Part shown: one piece after another, positions 24,849-34,035 of the stretch
Numbering within the stretch: the first letter of the stretch is position 1
How the letters are laid out: every line of letters begins with the position of its first letter
Assembly (NCBI GenBank): GCA_017471245.1
Contig: JAFUVB010000099.1
Coordinates: forward strand, 1 to 42,201
DNA: 42,201 bases
Direction of reading: 5' to 3'
DNA from: Prevotella sp.
GTDB taxonomy: Bacteria > Bacteroidota > Bacteroidia > Bacteroidales > Bacteroidaceae
Made by a program: the position numbers and the translations under genes
The notes under the pieces: generated by a model
The model's database searches: none
What the model saw: only the letters and a program-made list of their open reading frames with translations
What the model was told of the DNA's origin: nothing

Positions 24849-25454
24849 TCATTTAATCTGCTTCAGCGCCAGCTTCACCACTTGCTCTACGGGCAGGTCG
24901 GGCTGTTCCTTCAGAATGGCAATCACCACCTTTGCCGAAGGTGCCGGCGAGAATCCCAACATTGTAAGGGCACCCACTGCCTCATCCTTCACACTGCTGT
25001 TCACCAGAACAGTTTCATTGCCGGCATTCGAAGGCAGCTCCTGAGCAATGCCACTGCTGATAATCTTGTCCTTCAAATCCACGATGATGCGCTGAGCAGT
25101 GCGCAGGCCGATGCCTTTCACACTCTTCAACACACGCTCGTTACCCGTTGAAATCACGTTGCATATCTCTGAAACGGTCATCTCCGAGAGTATCATCCGG
25201 GCTGTGTTTGCCCCTACCCCACTCACTGTAATCAGCAGCAGGAACATGTCGCGCTCTTGCTTCGTGGCAAAGCCAAACAGCGCATACGCATCCTCGCGTA
25301 TCGCCTCGTACACCCACAGGCGCACTTCTTTCTTACCTTGAATGGCGGTGTAAGTGTTCAACGAAATGTTCATGCCGTAGCCCACTCCATGGGCTTCAAC
25401 CACAGCATAGGCAGGGGTGAGGTCGGCAAGTTCACCCTTTACATATTCAATCAT
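24849..25454 (-). CDS. ruvA: Holliday junction branch migration protein RuvA
   Basis: The predicted product has 201 aa, as usual for RuvA. It binds four-way junctions as a tetramer and loads the RuvB motor. Domain I is the N-terminal OB fold ([30 protein letters not shown]). Domain II has the two helix-hairpin-helix motifs, seen as [14 protein letters not shown] and [21 protein letters not shown] flexible linker leads to domain III ([12 protein letters not shown] to the C-terminus), which contacts RuvB. An AAGGACA sequence nine bases before the ATG is a plausible ribosome site. It heads the minus-strand run ruvA-sprA-pafA. Confidence 0.96.
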   Translation of the reverse strand: MIEYVKGELADLTPAYAVVEAHGVGYGMNISLNTYTAIQGKKEVRLWVYEAIREDAYALFGFATKQERDMFLLLITVSGVGANTARMILSEMTVSEICNVISTGNERVLKSVKGIGLRTAQRIIVDLKDKIISSGIAQELPSNAGNETVLVNSSVKDEAVGALTMLGFSPAPSAKVVIAILKEQPDLPVEQVVKLALKQIK

Positions 25455-25522
25455 AATCTGTCCTTTTTGTATATATACACTTTTTTAAACGCAAATCACT
25501 GTTTTTTATTGTCTGAACCTAT

Positions 25523-25717
25523 GCTTTTCACGCTCGAAAGTGGCATATTCCAAAAGTAAATCAATTTGATTTGCGCAGTAAATCAATTTGAATTGAAAAG
25601 TAAATTAAATTAATTTGCAAAGTAAATCAAATTGATTTGCAAAACAAATTAATGTAATTTGCACGGTAAATTAATTTAATTTGCTGATGCAAAGTGCCTT
25701 TTCGGAGCATGAAAAGC
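25523..25717. repeat. Inverted-repeat-bounded segment containing array 2
   Basis: The 23 bases at 25523-25545, read on the minus strand, match 25695-25717 on the plus strand at 18 of 23 positions; both include TGCC and GAAAAGC. They bracket the 22-bp array, giving a segment of 195 bp with MITE-like layout but no coding capacity. I could not identify a target-site duplication. Confidence 0.6.
25555..25686. repeat. 22-bp palindromic repeat array 2
   Basis: Six consecutive units of exactly 22 bp start at 25555, 25577, 25599, 25621, 25643 and 25665. Cores are AAATCAATTTGATTT, AAATCAATTTGAATT, AAATTAAATTAATTT, AAATCAAATTGATTT, AAATTAATGTAATTT and AAATTAATTTAATTT. All but the second are clean dyads. 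C-to-T changes in the left arm are matched by G-to-A changes in the right arm. The array lies about 100 bp above ruvA and 255 bp above the ddh promoter, between divergent genes. The rest of the 25455-25960 spacer shows no gene I can support. Confidence 0.9.
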
Positions 25718-25940
25718 GGTACTTTCAGTACGGTAAAACGCCGTTTCCTAAAGGGGAAAGCACATCATCGCACCACCGTTTCGGCAGATCTGGCATACTG
25801 ACAATTTCTTCGACATCCATTGCAGATGCTAATCATCCAAGACTGTCCGAGCGCCGCATTTTTGAAAATACTAACCACTCGGCATAATCATTGGTTTTGA
25901 AAATTATTGGCTTTTTGTTCTTTATTTCGATGAAAATGTG

Positions 25941-25948
25941 TAATTTTG
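25941..25948 (+). promoter_or_regulatory. Promoter -7 box of ddh
   Basis: TAATTTTG fits TAnnTTTG. It lies 39 nt before the chosen ATG at 25988. An upstream in-frame TTG overlaps the box and so cannot be the start. Confidence 0.6.
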
Positions 25949-25987
25949 CAACCCGAAACAATGCAAACAATCAAAAAAGTAAGTAAA

Positions 25988-26887
25988 ATGAAGAAAATCA
26001 GAGCAGCCGTAGTGGGCTACGGCAACATTGGAAAATTCACGATTGAGGCGCTTGAGGCATCAGAAGACTTCGAGATTGCAGGTGTGGTTCGCCGCAATGG
26101 AGCAGAAAACAAGCCCGCAGAACTTGCCAACTACGAAGTGGTGAAAGACATCAAGGAGCTGAAAGACGTGGACGTGGCTATCCTTGCCACCCCAACCCGC
26201 TCGTGCGAGGAATATGCCAAGCAGATTCTTCCATTGGGCATTAACACCGTAGACAGCTTCGACATCCACACAAACATACGCGGTTATCGCGAGCGACTGA
26301 TGGAGATCAATAAGCAGACAGGCACGGTGAGCGTGATTGCCGCCGGATGGGATCCGGGGTCTGACAGCATCGTTCGTACGCTGATGCAGAGTCTGGCACC
26401 GAAAGGCTTGAGCTATACAAACTTCGGACCGGGCATGTCGATGGGACATAGTGTTTGCGTACGTTCAAAGGCAGGCGTGAAGAACGCTCTTTCAATGACG
26501 ATTCCCCTTGGCGAAGGCATCCATCGCCGCATGGTTTACGTAGAACTTGAAGACGGTGCAAAGCTGGAAGATGTGACGGCTGCCATTAAGGCCGACCCCT
26601 ATTTCGCCAATGACGAGACACATGTGTTCGCCGTGGAATCAGTAGATGCAGTGAAAGACATGGGGCATGGTGTGAACCTGGTGCGCAAGGGTGTTTCCGG
26701 AAAGACACAGAACCAGCGTTTGGAGTTCAACATGAGCATCAACAACCCTGCGCTCACCGCACAGGTGTTGGTGAACGTGGCTCGCGCCTCACTGCGCCAG
26801 CAGCCAGGCTGTTATACCATGATTGAGATTCCGGTCATTGACATGCTCCCAGGTGAAAGAGCTGACTTGATAGAAAAGCTTGTTTAA
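25988..26887 (+). CDS. ddh: meso-Diaminopimelate D-dehydrogenase
   Basis: The predicted product has 299 aa from MKKIRAAVVGYGNIGK, the usual start in Bacteroidales. An ATG at 25961 would add nine residues but lies only about 12 nt after the -7 box. The N-terminal Rossmann fold has VVGYGNIGKFTIEALE and GVVRR, typical of an NADP-dependent enzyme. Other signatures are AGWDPGSDS and FGPGMSMGHS in the substrate domain. The enzyme converts tetrahydrodipicolinate directly to meso-diaminopimelate with ammonia and NADPH, a one-step route to lysine and peptidoglycan precursor. It stands alone on the plus strand; a long hairpin follows its stop. Confidence 0.93.
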   Translation: MKKIRAAVVGYGNIGKFTIEALEASEDFEIAGVVRRNGAENKPAELANYEVVKDIKELKDVDVAILATPTRSCEEYAKQILPLGINTVDSFDIHTNIRGYRERLMEINKQTGTVSVIAAGWDPGSDSIVRTLMQSLAPKGLSYTNFGPGMSMGHSVCVRSKAGVKNALSMTIPLGEGIHRRMVYVELEDGAKLEDVTAAIKADPYFANDETHVFAVESVDAVKDMGHGVNLVRKGVSGKTQNQRLEFNMSINNPALTAQVLVNVARASLRQQPGCYTMIEIPVIDMLPGERADLIEKLV

Positions 26888-26920
26888 GAAGCTATTCTTG
26901 ATTGAGGACTGAGAAATAAG

Positions 26921-27015
26921 AATTGAGAGTTTGCTACCGCTGTGGCATTGGTGTCAAGTGGTTTTGCGTCAAGCCACTTTGCGCAAAACACCAATGCGGT
27001 AACAAACTCTCAATT
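26921..27015. repeat. Long imperfect hairpin between ddh and the DUF4332 gene
   Basis: The outer arms AATTGAGAGTTTG / CAAACTCTCAATT are followed inward by TACCGC/GCGGTA, CATTGGTGT/ACACCAATG and an inner GTTTTGCG/CGCAAAAC. Together they form a nested stem of about 95 nt with small bulges. It sits between convergent genes and could terminate both, but it is larger than an ordinary terminator. Confidence 0.8.
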
Positions 27016-27051
27016 ATTATAATACTGTCAATTGGGGCTATCCCAGATTGA

Positions 27052-27459
27052 TTAATATTCCATCACTGCGGGCAGTTCTGCTGCTTCGGCCACCATGCGT
27101 TCCACTTCCTTGAGAGCAGGAACACGGCGAACGAGATGCTTCTCCTCGTTAACCTCCTCCAGCTTCGGCTGCAGGTTCTCTGGCTTGCGGTGCTTCAACT
27201 CCTTCACGGTGTCAACTCCAGCTGCTTCAAGCAGTTCAGAGAACTGAGGACCGATGCCATGAATGCGCATCAGGTCACAATGGTTTGCCCATGTGAGAAT
27301 CAGCTTGCCACTAATGCCGGTCTCCTCTTCCAAAGCCTTGCGGCCTGCAGGTTTTGCGCACTTCTCCAACAGAATGTCTGTATCTTTAATACCTACAGCG
27401 AGCAATTTCTCTGCATACACGGGACCAATACCCTCTACATCGATGATTTTGTACTTCAT
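27052..27459 (-). CDS. DUF4332 helix-hairpin-helix protein
   Basis: The predicted product has 135 aa. It consists of two helix-hairpin-helix-like repeats: IDVEGIGPVYAEKLLAVGI near the N-terminus and LMRIHGIGPQFSELLEAAGV at about residues 63-82. This layout defines DUF4332, small proteins with tandem HhH folds resembling DNA-binding modules of RuvA and polymerases. The C-terminal third is charged and probably helical. The cellular role is not known. It has its own promoter (TAAATTTG at 27507-27514 on the minus strand) and no operon partner. Confidence 0.82.
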   Translation of the reverse strand: MKYKIIDVEGIGPVYAEKLLAVGIKDTDILLEKCAKPAGRKALEEETGISGKLILTWANHCDLMRIHGIGPQFSELLEAAGVDTVKELKHRKPENLQPKLEEVNEEKHLVRRVPALKEVERMVAEAAELPAVMEY

Positions 27460-27506
27460 AATTGTATTTGGTTTTTGTTAAACATATAGATTAAAATAAA
27501 GTGTTA

Positions 27507-27514
27507 CAAATTTA
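27507..27514 (-). promoter_or_regulatory. Promoter -7 box of the DUF4332 gene
   Basis: CAAATTTA on the plus strand reads TAAATTTG on the minus strand, 47 nt before the ATG at 27459. Confidence 0.55.
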
Positions 27515-27587
27515 GTGTATTATTTTCTAAACTGCAACACTTTACGATGTTTTTTAACAAAGTTTCTTATTCTGTTTCCAGCCGCGA

Positions 27588-29021
27588 TTATTCGTCATAC
27601 TGGAAGAGCGGATCTTCGGGCATCACCAACACTGGCTTCTGCTCTGACATCTTCAGCATATCGGCTGGAACGTATTTTTTATCGACCACTAAACGGAACA
27701 TGTATTCGCGGAACCAGCGGTCGGTCATAATCAGGCAGCCCTTCTGTCCCCACGTTGCACCCCACGAATTCTCCACTTTCCATTTTGTAGCCTTTCCCTG
27801 AGCGTCGAGGTCTACTGCCGTCAGCGTCATGGCATGCGTGGAGCCGCTGTCGAAAGTGGAGATGCGCTGAGCCTTGTTCATCGGGAACTGCGTATCAAAA
27901 AGCATTCCATAGTCAAAATTGTCAAGGTCGGCATAACCACGTGTCCGGTCAAGCTGCTTGCCCACATCGTAGCTACTGTAGAGCTTTCGTCCGTCTTTCA
28001 GAGAAGCAATGGCAAGGTTCTCAATATCGTCCATCGGCAGGTTAAGGTATACCCAGTTGGTTCCATCCTGCACATGACGGTCGTATTCCACCTCGTAGGT
28101 CTTGTAATAGTCGCGTCGCGGATCGTTCATCACCATGATGAAAGTGCCGTTGAGTTTCTCCCCCACCACTTCTTTGTAGAACGACTGTGGCGTATATGTT
28201 TTCGGCTCTGAGAGTGCTTTCCCGTTTTTATCTTTAAAGGTATATGTGAACTCTTTCACGGGTTCGCCGAGCATGAGAGTCAGCATGCGGTATATCTCGG
28301 TGAGCATCTGTGTCTTTGTCTTGCTGATTTCCTTCTCACCTTTTCCTTTCTGCACCATGTCTCTCAACTGTAATCCCTGCTCGCGGAGCTTGCTCTTCAG
28401 CAAACGTGCCATCACAGTGGTGTTGTCAGCAGAATAGGTTTCGGGCATCACATCCTTGGGAACCAATCCGTAACGCTCCGTGAGGTCGGAAACGCCGCAG
28501 AATGTGCCGCCATCGTTAATCGGGCTATGGAAGAAGAACTGAACTCGCTGGTCGTCGATAGGTTTCTTTCCAGTATCAATGGTTCCTTGCAAAAACAGGT
28601 TAGCCTTCTCTAACTGATCCCAAAAGAAGAGGTAATCCTGAGAGAATTCCAACTGCACACTGGTGTCTGCCGGCTTAAAACCAGCCACCTCATCGGTGCG
28701 GTTGGCAAAATTGGAACGCAGCACATTCATACCGCTGAACATCCAGCATCGACCGGAACTCTTCTGATCGGTGATGCTCTGGCTCTTTGTTTCCACGCTG
28801 AAGTGCGTGTCGAAAGCTCCCTGATGTGCAAAATTCTTGGCGAGGTCATCAATCTTGTTCAAAGCCAGCGCATTGGCAATGGCCTTGGTTTGTGTTCCCG
28901 CAGGCTGATTCTTCTGGATTTCCTGGAGCATCTGAGGAGTGATACCTCCACCCCTTTGCTGAGCTGCAACAGACATGCCCATCAGCAACAACCCAGCAAT
29001 CATGAGATTCTTTCTTTTCAT
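27588..29021 (-). CDS. Exported C1-family cysteine peptidase (aminopeptidase C/bleomycin hydrolase type)
   Basis: The predicted product has 477 aa. A signal peptide, MKRKNLMIAGLLLMGMSVAA, is followed by QQ, so the enzyme is exported, unlike the cytoplasmic PepC of Firmicutes. The papain-like triad is visible: Cys92 in KSSGRCWMFSG, His396 in DSGSTHAMTLTAVD and Asn418 in KVENSWGATWG, with Gln86 in the oxyanion position (TDQKSSG). Spacing and the large insert between Cys and His fit the C1B (bleomycin hydrolase/aminopeptidase C) subfamily. It probably trims peptides in the periplasm or outside the cell, which fits an amino-acid-fermenting lifestyle. It has its own promoter and a gap of 128 nt before the DUF4332 gene. 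Confidence 0.9.
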   Translation of the reverse strand: MKRKNLMIAGLLLMGMSVAAQQRGGGITPQMLQEIQKNQPAGTQTKAIANALALNKIDDLAKNFAHQGAFDTHFSVETKSQSITDQKSSGRCWMFSGMNVLRSNFANRTDEVAGFKPADTSVQLEFSQDYLFFWDQLEKANLFLQGTIDTGKKPIDDQRVQFFFHSPINDGGTFCGVSDLTERYGLVPKDVMPETYSADNTTVMARLLKSKLREQGLQLRDMVQKGKGEKEISKTKTQMLTEIYRMLTLMLGEPVKEFTYTFKDKNGKALSEPKTYTPQSFYKEVVGEKLNGTFIMVMNDPRRDYYKTYEVEYDRHVQDGTNWVYLNLPMDDIENLAIASLKDGRKLYSSYDVGKQLDRTRGYADLDNFDYGMLFDTQFPMNKAQRISTFDSGSTHAMTLTAVDLDAQGKATKWKVENSWGATWGQKGCLIMTDRWFREYMFRLVVDKKYVPADMLKMSEQKPVLVMPEDPLFQYDE

Positions 29022-29055
29022 AAATTCATTTATTAGTTGATAATTTTATTTTGTG

Positions 29056-29087
29056 CAAAGATAATACAATTTGTACAAACCGCCAAA
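29056..29087 (-). promoter_or_regulatory. Promoter of the C1 peptidase gene
   Basis: On the minus strand a -33 TTTG (29084-29087) lies 20 nt from the -7 box TATCTTTG (29056-29063). The ATG is about 35 nt downstream. Confidence 0.65.
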
Positions 29088-29223
29088 GAAAAGCCGTTTT
29101 TTAAGAGCAAATGAGTGTCTGACGATTACTCTCCGACACTTTTTCTTTCATCATTTCATCCATCAAAGCACGAAAAACATACGATTCTGCACCTTTTATG
29201 ATGTTTTTTCAAAATAAAATTCG

Positions 29224-29231
29224 TAACTTTG
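29224..29231 (+). promoter_or_regulatory. Promoter -7 box of dxs
   Basis: TAACTTTG ends 25 nt before the TTG start of dxs and supports that start, since little room exists for an earlier one. Confidence 0.65.
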
Positions 29232-29256
29232 CAAGGTTAAAGTCATTTTCACAGAT

Positions 29257-31179
29257 TTGGAAACATCGAACTTAAACATACTCAACAAAATCAACACACC
29301 TGACGACCTGAGGAAACTGAAAGTGGAAGAACTGCCTCAGGTGTGCAGGGAACTGCGCGAGGACATTGTGCAGGAATTGTCGGTGAACCCCGGACATCTG
29401 GCATCAAGCTTAGGTGTCGTGGAACTGACCGTTGCCCTTCATTACGTTTTCGACACACCAGATGACCGAATCGTATGGGATGTGGGGCATCAGGCCTACG
29501 GACACAAGATTCTGACAGGACGACGGGACAGGTTCTGCACTAACCGAAAACTGAACGGCATCATGCCCTTCCCCTCGCCAAAGGAAAGCGAATACGACAC
29601 GTTTACCTGCGGACATGCTTCAAACTCCATCTCAGCAGCACTGGGAATGGCCGTAGCTGCCGACCTGAAGACAAAGGGCGTGCAGCAGGGAATGAAGAAA
29701 AAGAGACACGTGGTTGCCGTGATAGGCGATGGCGCCATGTCTGGCGGACTGGCCTTTGAGGGTCTGAACAATGCATCCTCATCGCCCAACGACCTGCTGA
29801 TTATACTCAACGACAACAACATGTCGATAGACCGAAGTGTAGGCGGAATGAAGGAATACCTGATCAACCTGAACACCAACGAGACATATAACCGCATCCG
29901 GTTTAAGGCAGCCCGATGGCTACATGGTAAAGGAATGCTGGAGGAAGAGCGCCGAAAGGGACTAATCCGACTGAGCAACGCCGTGAAGAGTGCCATCAGC
30001 CATCAGCAGAATATCTTCGAAGGTATGAACATCCGCTATTTCGGTCCCTTCGACGGACACAACGTGACGGAACTGGTAAGACTGCTTCGTCAGCTGAAGA
30101 ACATGAAAGGTCCGAAGCTTCTTCACCTGCATACGAAGAAAGGATACGGCTACGCACCGGCAGAAAAAGACGTAACCGTGTGGCATGCTCCTGGTAAATT
30201 CGATGCTGAGACAGGAGAACGCATCAAGGAGGATGCTGGTAACAAGCCGCCGAAATACCAAGAGGTTTTCGGCAACACACTGTTGGAACTTGCAGAACAG
30301 AACCCGAGAATAGTGGGAGTGACACCCGCCATGCCTACAGGATGCTCGATGAACATCATGATGAAAGCCATGCCTGATCGGACTTTCGACGTCGGCATCG
30401 CCGAAGGGCATGCCGTGACATTCTCCGCAGGAATGGCTAAAGACGGGCTTCAACCTTTCTGCAATATCTATAGTGCCTTCTCACAGCGCGCATACGACAA
30501 CATCATACACGACACGGCCATCCTGAACCTTCCCGTGGTATTGTGCTTCGACCGCGCAGGACTGGTAGGAGAAGACGGGGCTACCCATCATGGAGCCTTC
30601 GACCTTGCCGCCTTGCGCCCCGTACCAAACCTCACCATCTCATCGCCCATGAACGAACATGAGCTGAGAAAACTGATGTACACAGCACAATTGCCCGGAA
30701 AAGGAACGTTTGTTATCAGCTATCCGCGAGGCAGAGGTGTGCTGGTTGATTGGAGATGTCCATTGGAGGAGATACAAGTGGGTACGGGAAGGAAGCTCAA
30801 GGGCGGCAGCGACATTGCCATCCTAAGCCTCGGTCCGATAGGCAACAACGTTACAAAGGCAGTGGAACAACTCGCCACGGAACTTCCACAACTATCCATT
30901 GCCCACTACGACATGCGGTTCCTCAAACCACTCGATGAGAATATCCTTACTGAAGTGGGACAGCATTTCAAGAAGGTGATCACGATAGAAGATGGAACAA
31001 AATGCGGAGGACTGGGATCTGCCGTCCTTGAATGGATGTGCGATCACGAGTTCTCCCCCATCGTCAAAAGGCTGGGATTGCCTGACGAGTTCATCGAGCA
31101 TGGCTCCGTGGCCGAGCTCCAGCATATTGCAGGTATCGATGTTGAAACTATTAAAGAAACCATCAAGAGCATTATATGA
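29257..31179 (+). CDS. dxs: 1-Deoxy-D-xylulose-5-phosphate synthase
   Basis: The predicted product has 640 aa, near the family length. It condenses pyruvate and glyceraldehyde-3-phosphate with thiamine diphosphate, the first step of the MEP isoprenoid pathway. Signatures are [40 protein letters not shown], the thiamine-binding [17 protein letters not shown], and [18 protein letters not shown] in the pyrimidine domain. A transketolase C-terminal domain closes the protein. No in-frame ATG exists near the expected N-terminus. TTG at 29257, 25 nt after the promoter box, is the best start. The stop overlaps the trkA start (ATGA), so dxs is coupled to potassium-uptake genes. Confidence 0.95.
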   Translation: METSNLNILNKINTPDDLRKLKVEELPQVCRELREDIVQELSVNPGHLASSLGVVELTVALHYVFDTPDDRIVWDVGHQAYGHKILTGRRDRFCTNRKLNGIMPFPSPKESEYDTFTCGHASNSISAALGMAVAADLKTKGVQQGMKKKRHVVAVIGDGAMSGGLAFEGLNNASSSPNDLLIILNDNNMSIDRSVGGMKEYLINLNTNETYNRIRFKAARWLHGKGMLEEERRKGLIRLSNAVKSAISHQQNIFEGMNIRYFGPFDGHNVTELVRLLRQLKNMKGPKLLHLHTKKGYGYAPAEKDVTVWHAPGKFDAETGERIKEDAGNKPPKYQEVFGNTLLELAEQNPRIVGVTPAMPTGCSMNIMMKAMPDRTFDVGIAEGHAVTFSAGMAKDGLQPFCNIYSAFSQRAYDNIIHDTAILNLPVVLCFDRAGLVGEDGATHHGAFDLAALRPVPNLTISSPMNEHELRKLMYTAQLPGKGTFVISYPRGRGVLVDWRCPLEEIQVGTGRKLKGGSDIAILSLGPIGNNVTKAVEQLATELPQLSIAHYDMRFLKPLDENILTEVGQHFKKVITIEDGTKCGGLGSAVLEWMCDHEFSPIVKRLGLPDEFIEHGSVAELQHIAGIDVETIKETIKSII

Positions 31180-32519
31180 AAATCATTATCGCCGGCGCAT
31201 ACGCCATTGGAACCCATTTGGCCAAGCTGCTCTCAAGGAACAATCAGGACACAGTGCTGATAGACAGTGACGAGGAACGGCTCGCTGCCATCACCAGCGA
31301 CTACGACCTGATGACAGTGCATGCCTCTGCTTCGAAAGTGAAGACTCTGAAAGATGCCGGAGTGAGCGGAGCCGACCTGTTCATCGCGGTAACCCTTGAT
31401 GAGAATCTGAACATGAACGCATGTATGCTTGCCAAGGCATTGGGAGCCAAACGGACCGTGGCAAAGGTGGATAACTACGAATACACCGATCCCAAACTGA
31501 AAGACTTCTTCGACAATGTGGGCATTTCCTCGCTCATCTATCCGGAGAACCTCGCTGCCAGGGACATTGCCAACGGACTGAAAATGTCATGGGTGCGACA
31601 GCGATGGGACGTGCACGACGGAGCGTTGGTAATGCTCGGCATCAAACTCCGTGAAACCTGCGAAATCCTAAATGAGCCATTGAAAGACCTGTGCAAGCCA
31701 GAATCACCCTATCACATCGTTGCAGTGAAAAGGGGCGAAGACACGATCATCCCAAGAGGCGATGACGTGCTGAAGCTGAACGACCTGGCCTATTTCATGA
31801 CCACACGCAACTATATTCCCTACATCCGCAAGATTGTTGGGAAAGAGCATTATGTTGACGTGAAGAATGTAATGATTATGGGTGGAGGCGCAACGGCTGT
31901 CAGGGCCACCACACTGATGCCCGAATACATGAGCACAAAGATTATCGAGCAAGACGAAAGCAGGTGTGAGAAGCTGAACGAACTGATCAACACCGACCGC
32001 GTGATGGTGATTCATGGCGACGGGCGCGACATTGCCTTGCTCAATGAAGAAGGCATCAAGCACACACAGGCTTTCGTGGCACTGACAGGCAATGCCGAAA
32101 CCAACATCCTGGCTTGCCTCACCGCCAAGCGCCTTGGCGTGCGCAAGACGGTGGCGATGGTGGAAAACCTCGACTATGTGAGTATGGCTGAGAGCTTAGA
32201 CATAGGAACCATTGTCAACAAGAAGGCTCTTGCCGCCAGCTATATCTACCAGATGATGCTGGATGCCGATGTCAACAACATCCGCTTCCTCATGACTGCC
32301 AACGCCGATGTGGCTGAGTTCACCGCGCAACAAGGCTCAAAGGTTACACGCAAGAAGGTGTTCGAACTGGGATTACCCAAAGGTGCTACCATCGGCGGAC
32401 TGGTGCGCCACGGCGAAGGACACCTCGTTTCTGGTGCCACGCAGATAGAGGCTGGCGACATCGTTGTGGTGTTCTGCCATAATATCAACATGTCGAAAAT
32501 CGAGAAATTCTTCCAATAA
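31176..32519 (+). CDS. trkA: Trk potassium-uptake regulatory subunit TrkA
   Basis: The predicted product has 447 aa with two tandem RCK modules, each with an N-terminal Rossmann part (TrkA_N, about residues 1-120 and 230-345) and a C-terminal part (TrkA_C). It is a peripheral cytoplasmic ring that gates TrkH in response to nucleotides. The first nucleotide loop reads [10 protein letters not shown], with Tyr9 where GxGxxG has its middle glycine. The second reads GGGATAVRA, lacking the last glycine. Either may bind ligand weakly or differently from E. coli TrkA. It overlaps dxs by four bases and trkH by one, so all three are translated from one message. Confidence 0.94.
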   Translation: MKIIIAGAYAIGTHLAKLLSRNNQDTVLIDSDEERLAAITSDYDLMTVHASASKVKTLKDAGVSGADLFIAVTLDENLNMNACMLAKALGAKRTVAKVDNYEYTDPKLKDFFDNVGISSLIYPENLAARDIANGLKMSWVRQRWDVHDGALVMLGIKLRETCEILNEPLKDLCKPESPYHIVAVKRGEDTIIPRGDDVLKLNDLAYFMTTRNYIPYIRKIVGKEHYVDVKNVMIMGGGATAVRATTLMPEYMSTKIIEQDESRCEKLNELINTDRVMVIHGDGRDIALLNEEGIKHTQAFVALTGNAETNILACLTAKRLGVRKTVAMVENLDYVSMAESLDIGTIVNKKALAASYIYQMMLDADVNNIRFLMTANADVAEFTAQQGSKVTRKKVFELGLPKGATIGGLVRHGEGHLVSGATQIEAGDIVVVFCHNINMSKIEKFFQ

Positions 32520-33976
32520 TGCTCAACATCAAGCTCATATACAAGATTATCGGCACACTTCTTTTCATTGAAGTGCCCATGATGCTGTGGTGCCTTGGCA
32601 TGTCCTTCTATTATGGCGAAGACGATTCTCTTGCGTTTATCATATCAATTATCCTCACCATCATGGGCGGTGTGTTCTTCAAATACATCGGTCGTGAGGC
32701 GGGTAATTCCCTTGGAAGGCGCGACTCCTACCTGCTGGTGACATCCACATGGATCATCTTCAGTTTCTTCGGAGCATTTCCCTTCATGATCAGCGGCTAC
32801 ATCACCAACTTCACGGATGCCTTCTTCGAAACCATCTCTGGCTTCACGACGACCGGCTGCAGCATCATTGACGACGTGGAAGTGCTGCCTCACGGACTGC
32901 TTTTCTGGCGCACCATGACGCAATGGATTGGCGGTTTGGGTATCGTATTCTTCACCATTGCCATCCTCCCGGCGTTTGGAAGTGGCAACGTGAAGGTGTT
33001 TTCTGCGGAGGCAACAGGTCCCATCAGAGCCCGAATGCACCCTCGGCTCAGCACACAGGCCAAGTGGATTTGGAGCATTTACCTGCTGCTGACCGTGGCT
33101 TGCGGGGCTTGCTACTATCTGGCTGGCATGGGATTGTTCGACTGCCTGAACTATTCGATGACCACAACAGCCACAGGAGGCTTTGCAACGCATAATGCCA
33201 GCACGGGATATTTTCACAACCCGTACATCGACTACACGGCCATCATCTTCATGTTCTTGTCGGGAACAAGTTTTGTGCTGCTATATTCTTTGATATTCAA
33301 AGGGCGCATCCTCCAGTTTTTCAAGAATGCAGAGTTCAAGTTCTATGTGCTTGTCGTGCTCCTTGCCACAGCCATCATCTCAGCAATCCTTGCAATCGAC
33401 AACCACTATCAAGTGATGGATGCCATCCGAGTGTCGCTCTTCCAGGTGGTTTCGCTCATCACGACTACAGGAATATTCAATGATGATGCAGGACAATGGC
33501 ACCATATCACATGGGTGATTCTCACCATCTGCATGTTCTGCGGTGCCTGCTCCGGCTCTACCAGCGGAGGTTTCAAGTGCATACGTTCCGTGATGCTTGT
33601 CAACATCCTGCGCAATGAGATAAAACGAATCATACATCCGCGCGCCGTATTGCCGGTAAAGGTAAACGAAACGACCGTCCCTTATTCGTCGCAGGTGACG
33701 CTATTGGCATTCCTTGCAGCCTACATGTGCCTCTGCCTCTTCACCTATTTCATCATGATTGTTACGGGTGTCGACAGCACGAACTCCATCACCATAGCCA
33801 TCAGCTGCGCCAGCAACGTGGGACCGACGTTAGGTCTGGAAATCGGTCCTACCATGTCGTGGAGCGTACTGCCAGCCATCGTGAAGTGGCTTCTCTCGGC
33901 ATTAATGCTCATGGGACGTCTTGAAATCTTCAGCGTCGTTGTTATTTTCTCTCCTTCATTCTGGAAAGACAACTGA
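32519..33976 (+). CDS. trkH: Trk potassium transporter membrane subunit TrkH
   Basis: The predicted product has 485 aa and is very hydrophobic, with at least ten membrane spans. The four selectivity-filter half-loops are visible: GFTTTGCSI (about residues 110), MTTTATGGFATH, ITTTGIFND, and SNVGPTLGLE near the end. They form the pseudo-fourfold K+ pore of the SKT superfamily. TSGGFKCIR is the usual gating-loop region. The start ATG shares its first base with the last base of the trkA stop (TAATG). TrkA and TrkH form the complete potassium-uptake system. Confidence 0.95.
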   Translation: MLNIKLIYKIIGTLLFIEVPMMLWCLGMSFYYGEDDSLAFIISIILTIMGGVFFKYIGREAGNSLGRRDSYLLVTSTWIIFSFFGAFPFMISGYITNFTDAFFETISGFTTTGCSIIDDVEVLPHGLLFWRTMTQWIGGLGIVFFTIAILPAFGSGNVKVFSAEATGPIRARMHPRLSTQAKWIWSIYLLLTVACGACYYLAGMGLFDCLNYSMTTTATGGFATHNASTGYFHNPYIDYTAIIFMFLSGTSFVLLYSLIFKGRILQFFKNAEFKFYVLVVLLATAIISAILAIDNHYQVMDAIRVSLFQVVSLITTTGIFNDDAGQWHHITWVILTICMFCGACSGSTSGGFKCIRSVMLVNILRNEIKRIIHPRAVLPVKVNETTVPYSSQVTLLAFLAAYMCLCLFTYFIMIVTGVDSTNSITIAISCASNVGPTLGLEIGPTMSWSVLPAIVKWLLSALMLMGRLEIFSVVVIFSPSFWKDN

Positions 33977-34035
33977 CAAGAGACACAAACAGAATACTGT
34001 AACACTGACAAAAAACTCAGAATAAACTCATTAGA

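Noticed and set aside
25555-25686. CRISPR array
   Set aside because: The period is only 22 bp, the linkers are 7 bp, the repeats are degenerate palindromes and no cas gene is near.
25681-25887. A 68-codon open frame beside array 2
   Set aside because: It begins inside the repeat unit, has no promoter or ribosome site, and its composition does not look like a protein.
29113-29145. AGTGTC/GACACT hairpin followed by T-rich sequence, considered as an attenuator for dxs
   Set aside because: It lies upstream of the dxs -7 box and so is outside the transcript, and the stem is only six base pairs.
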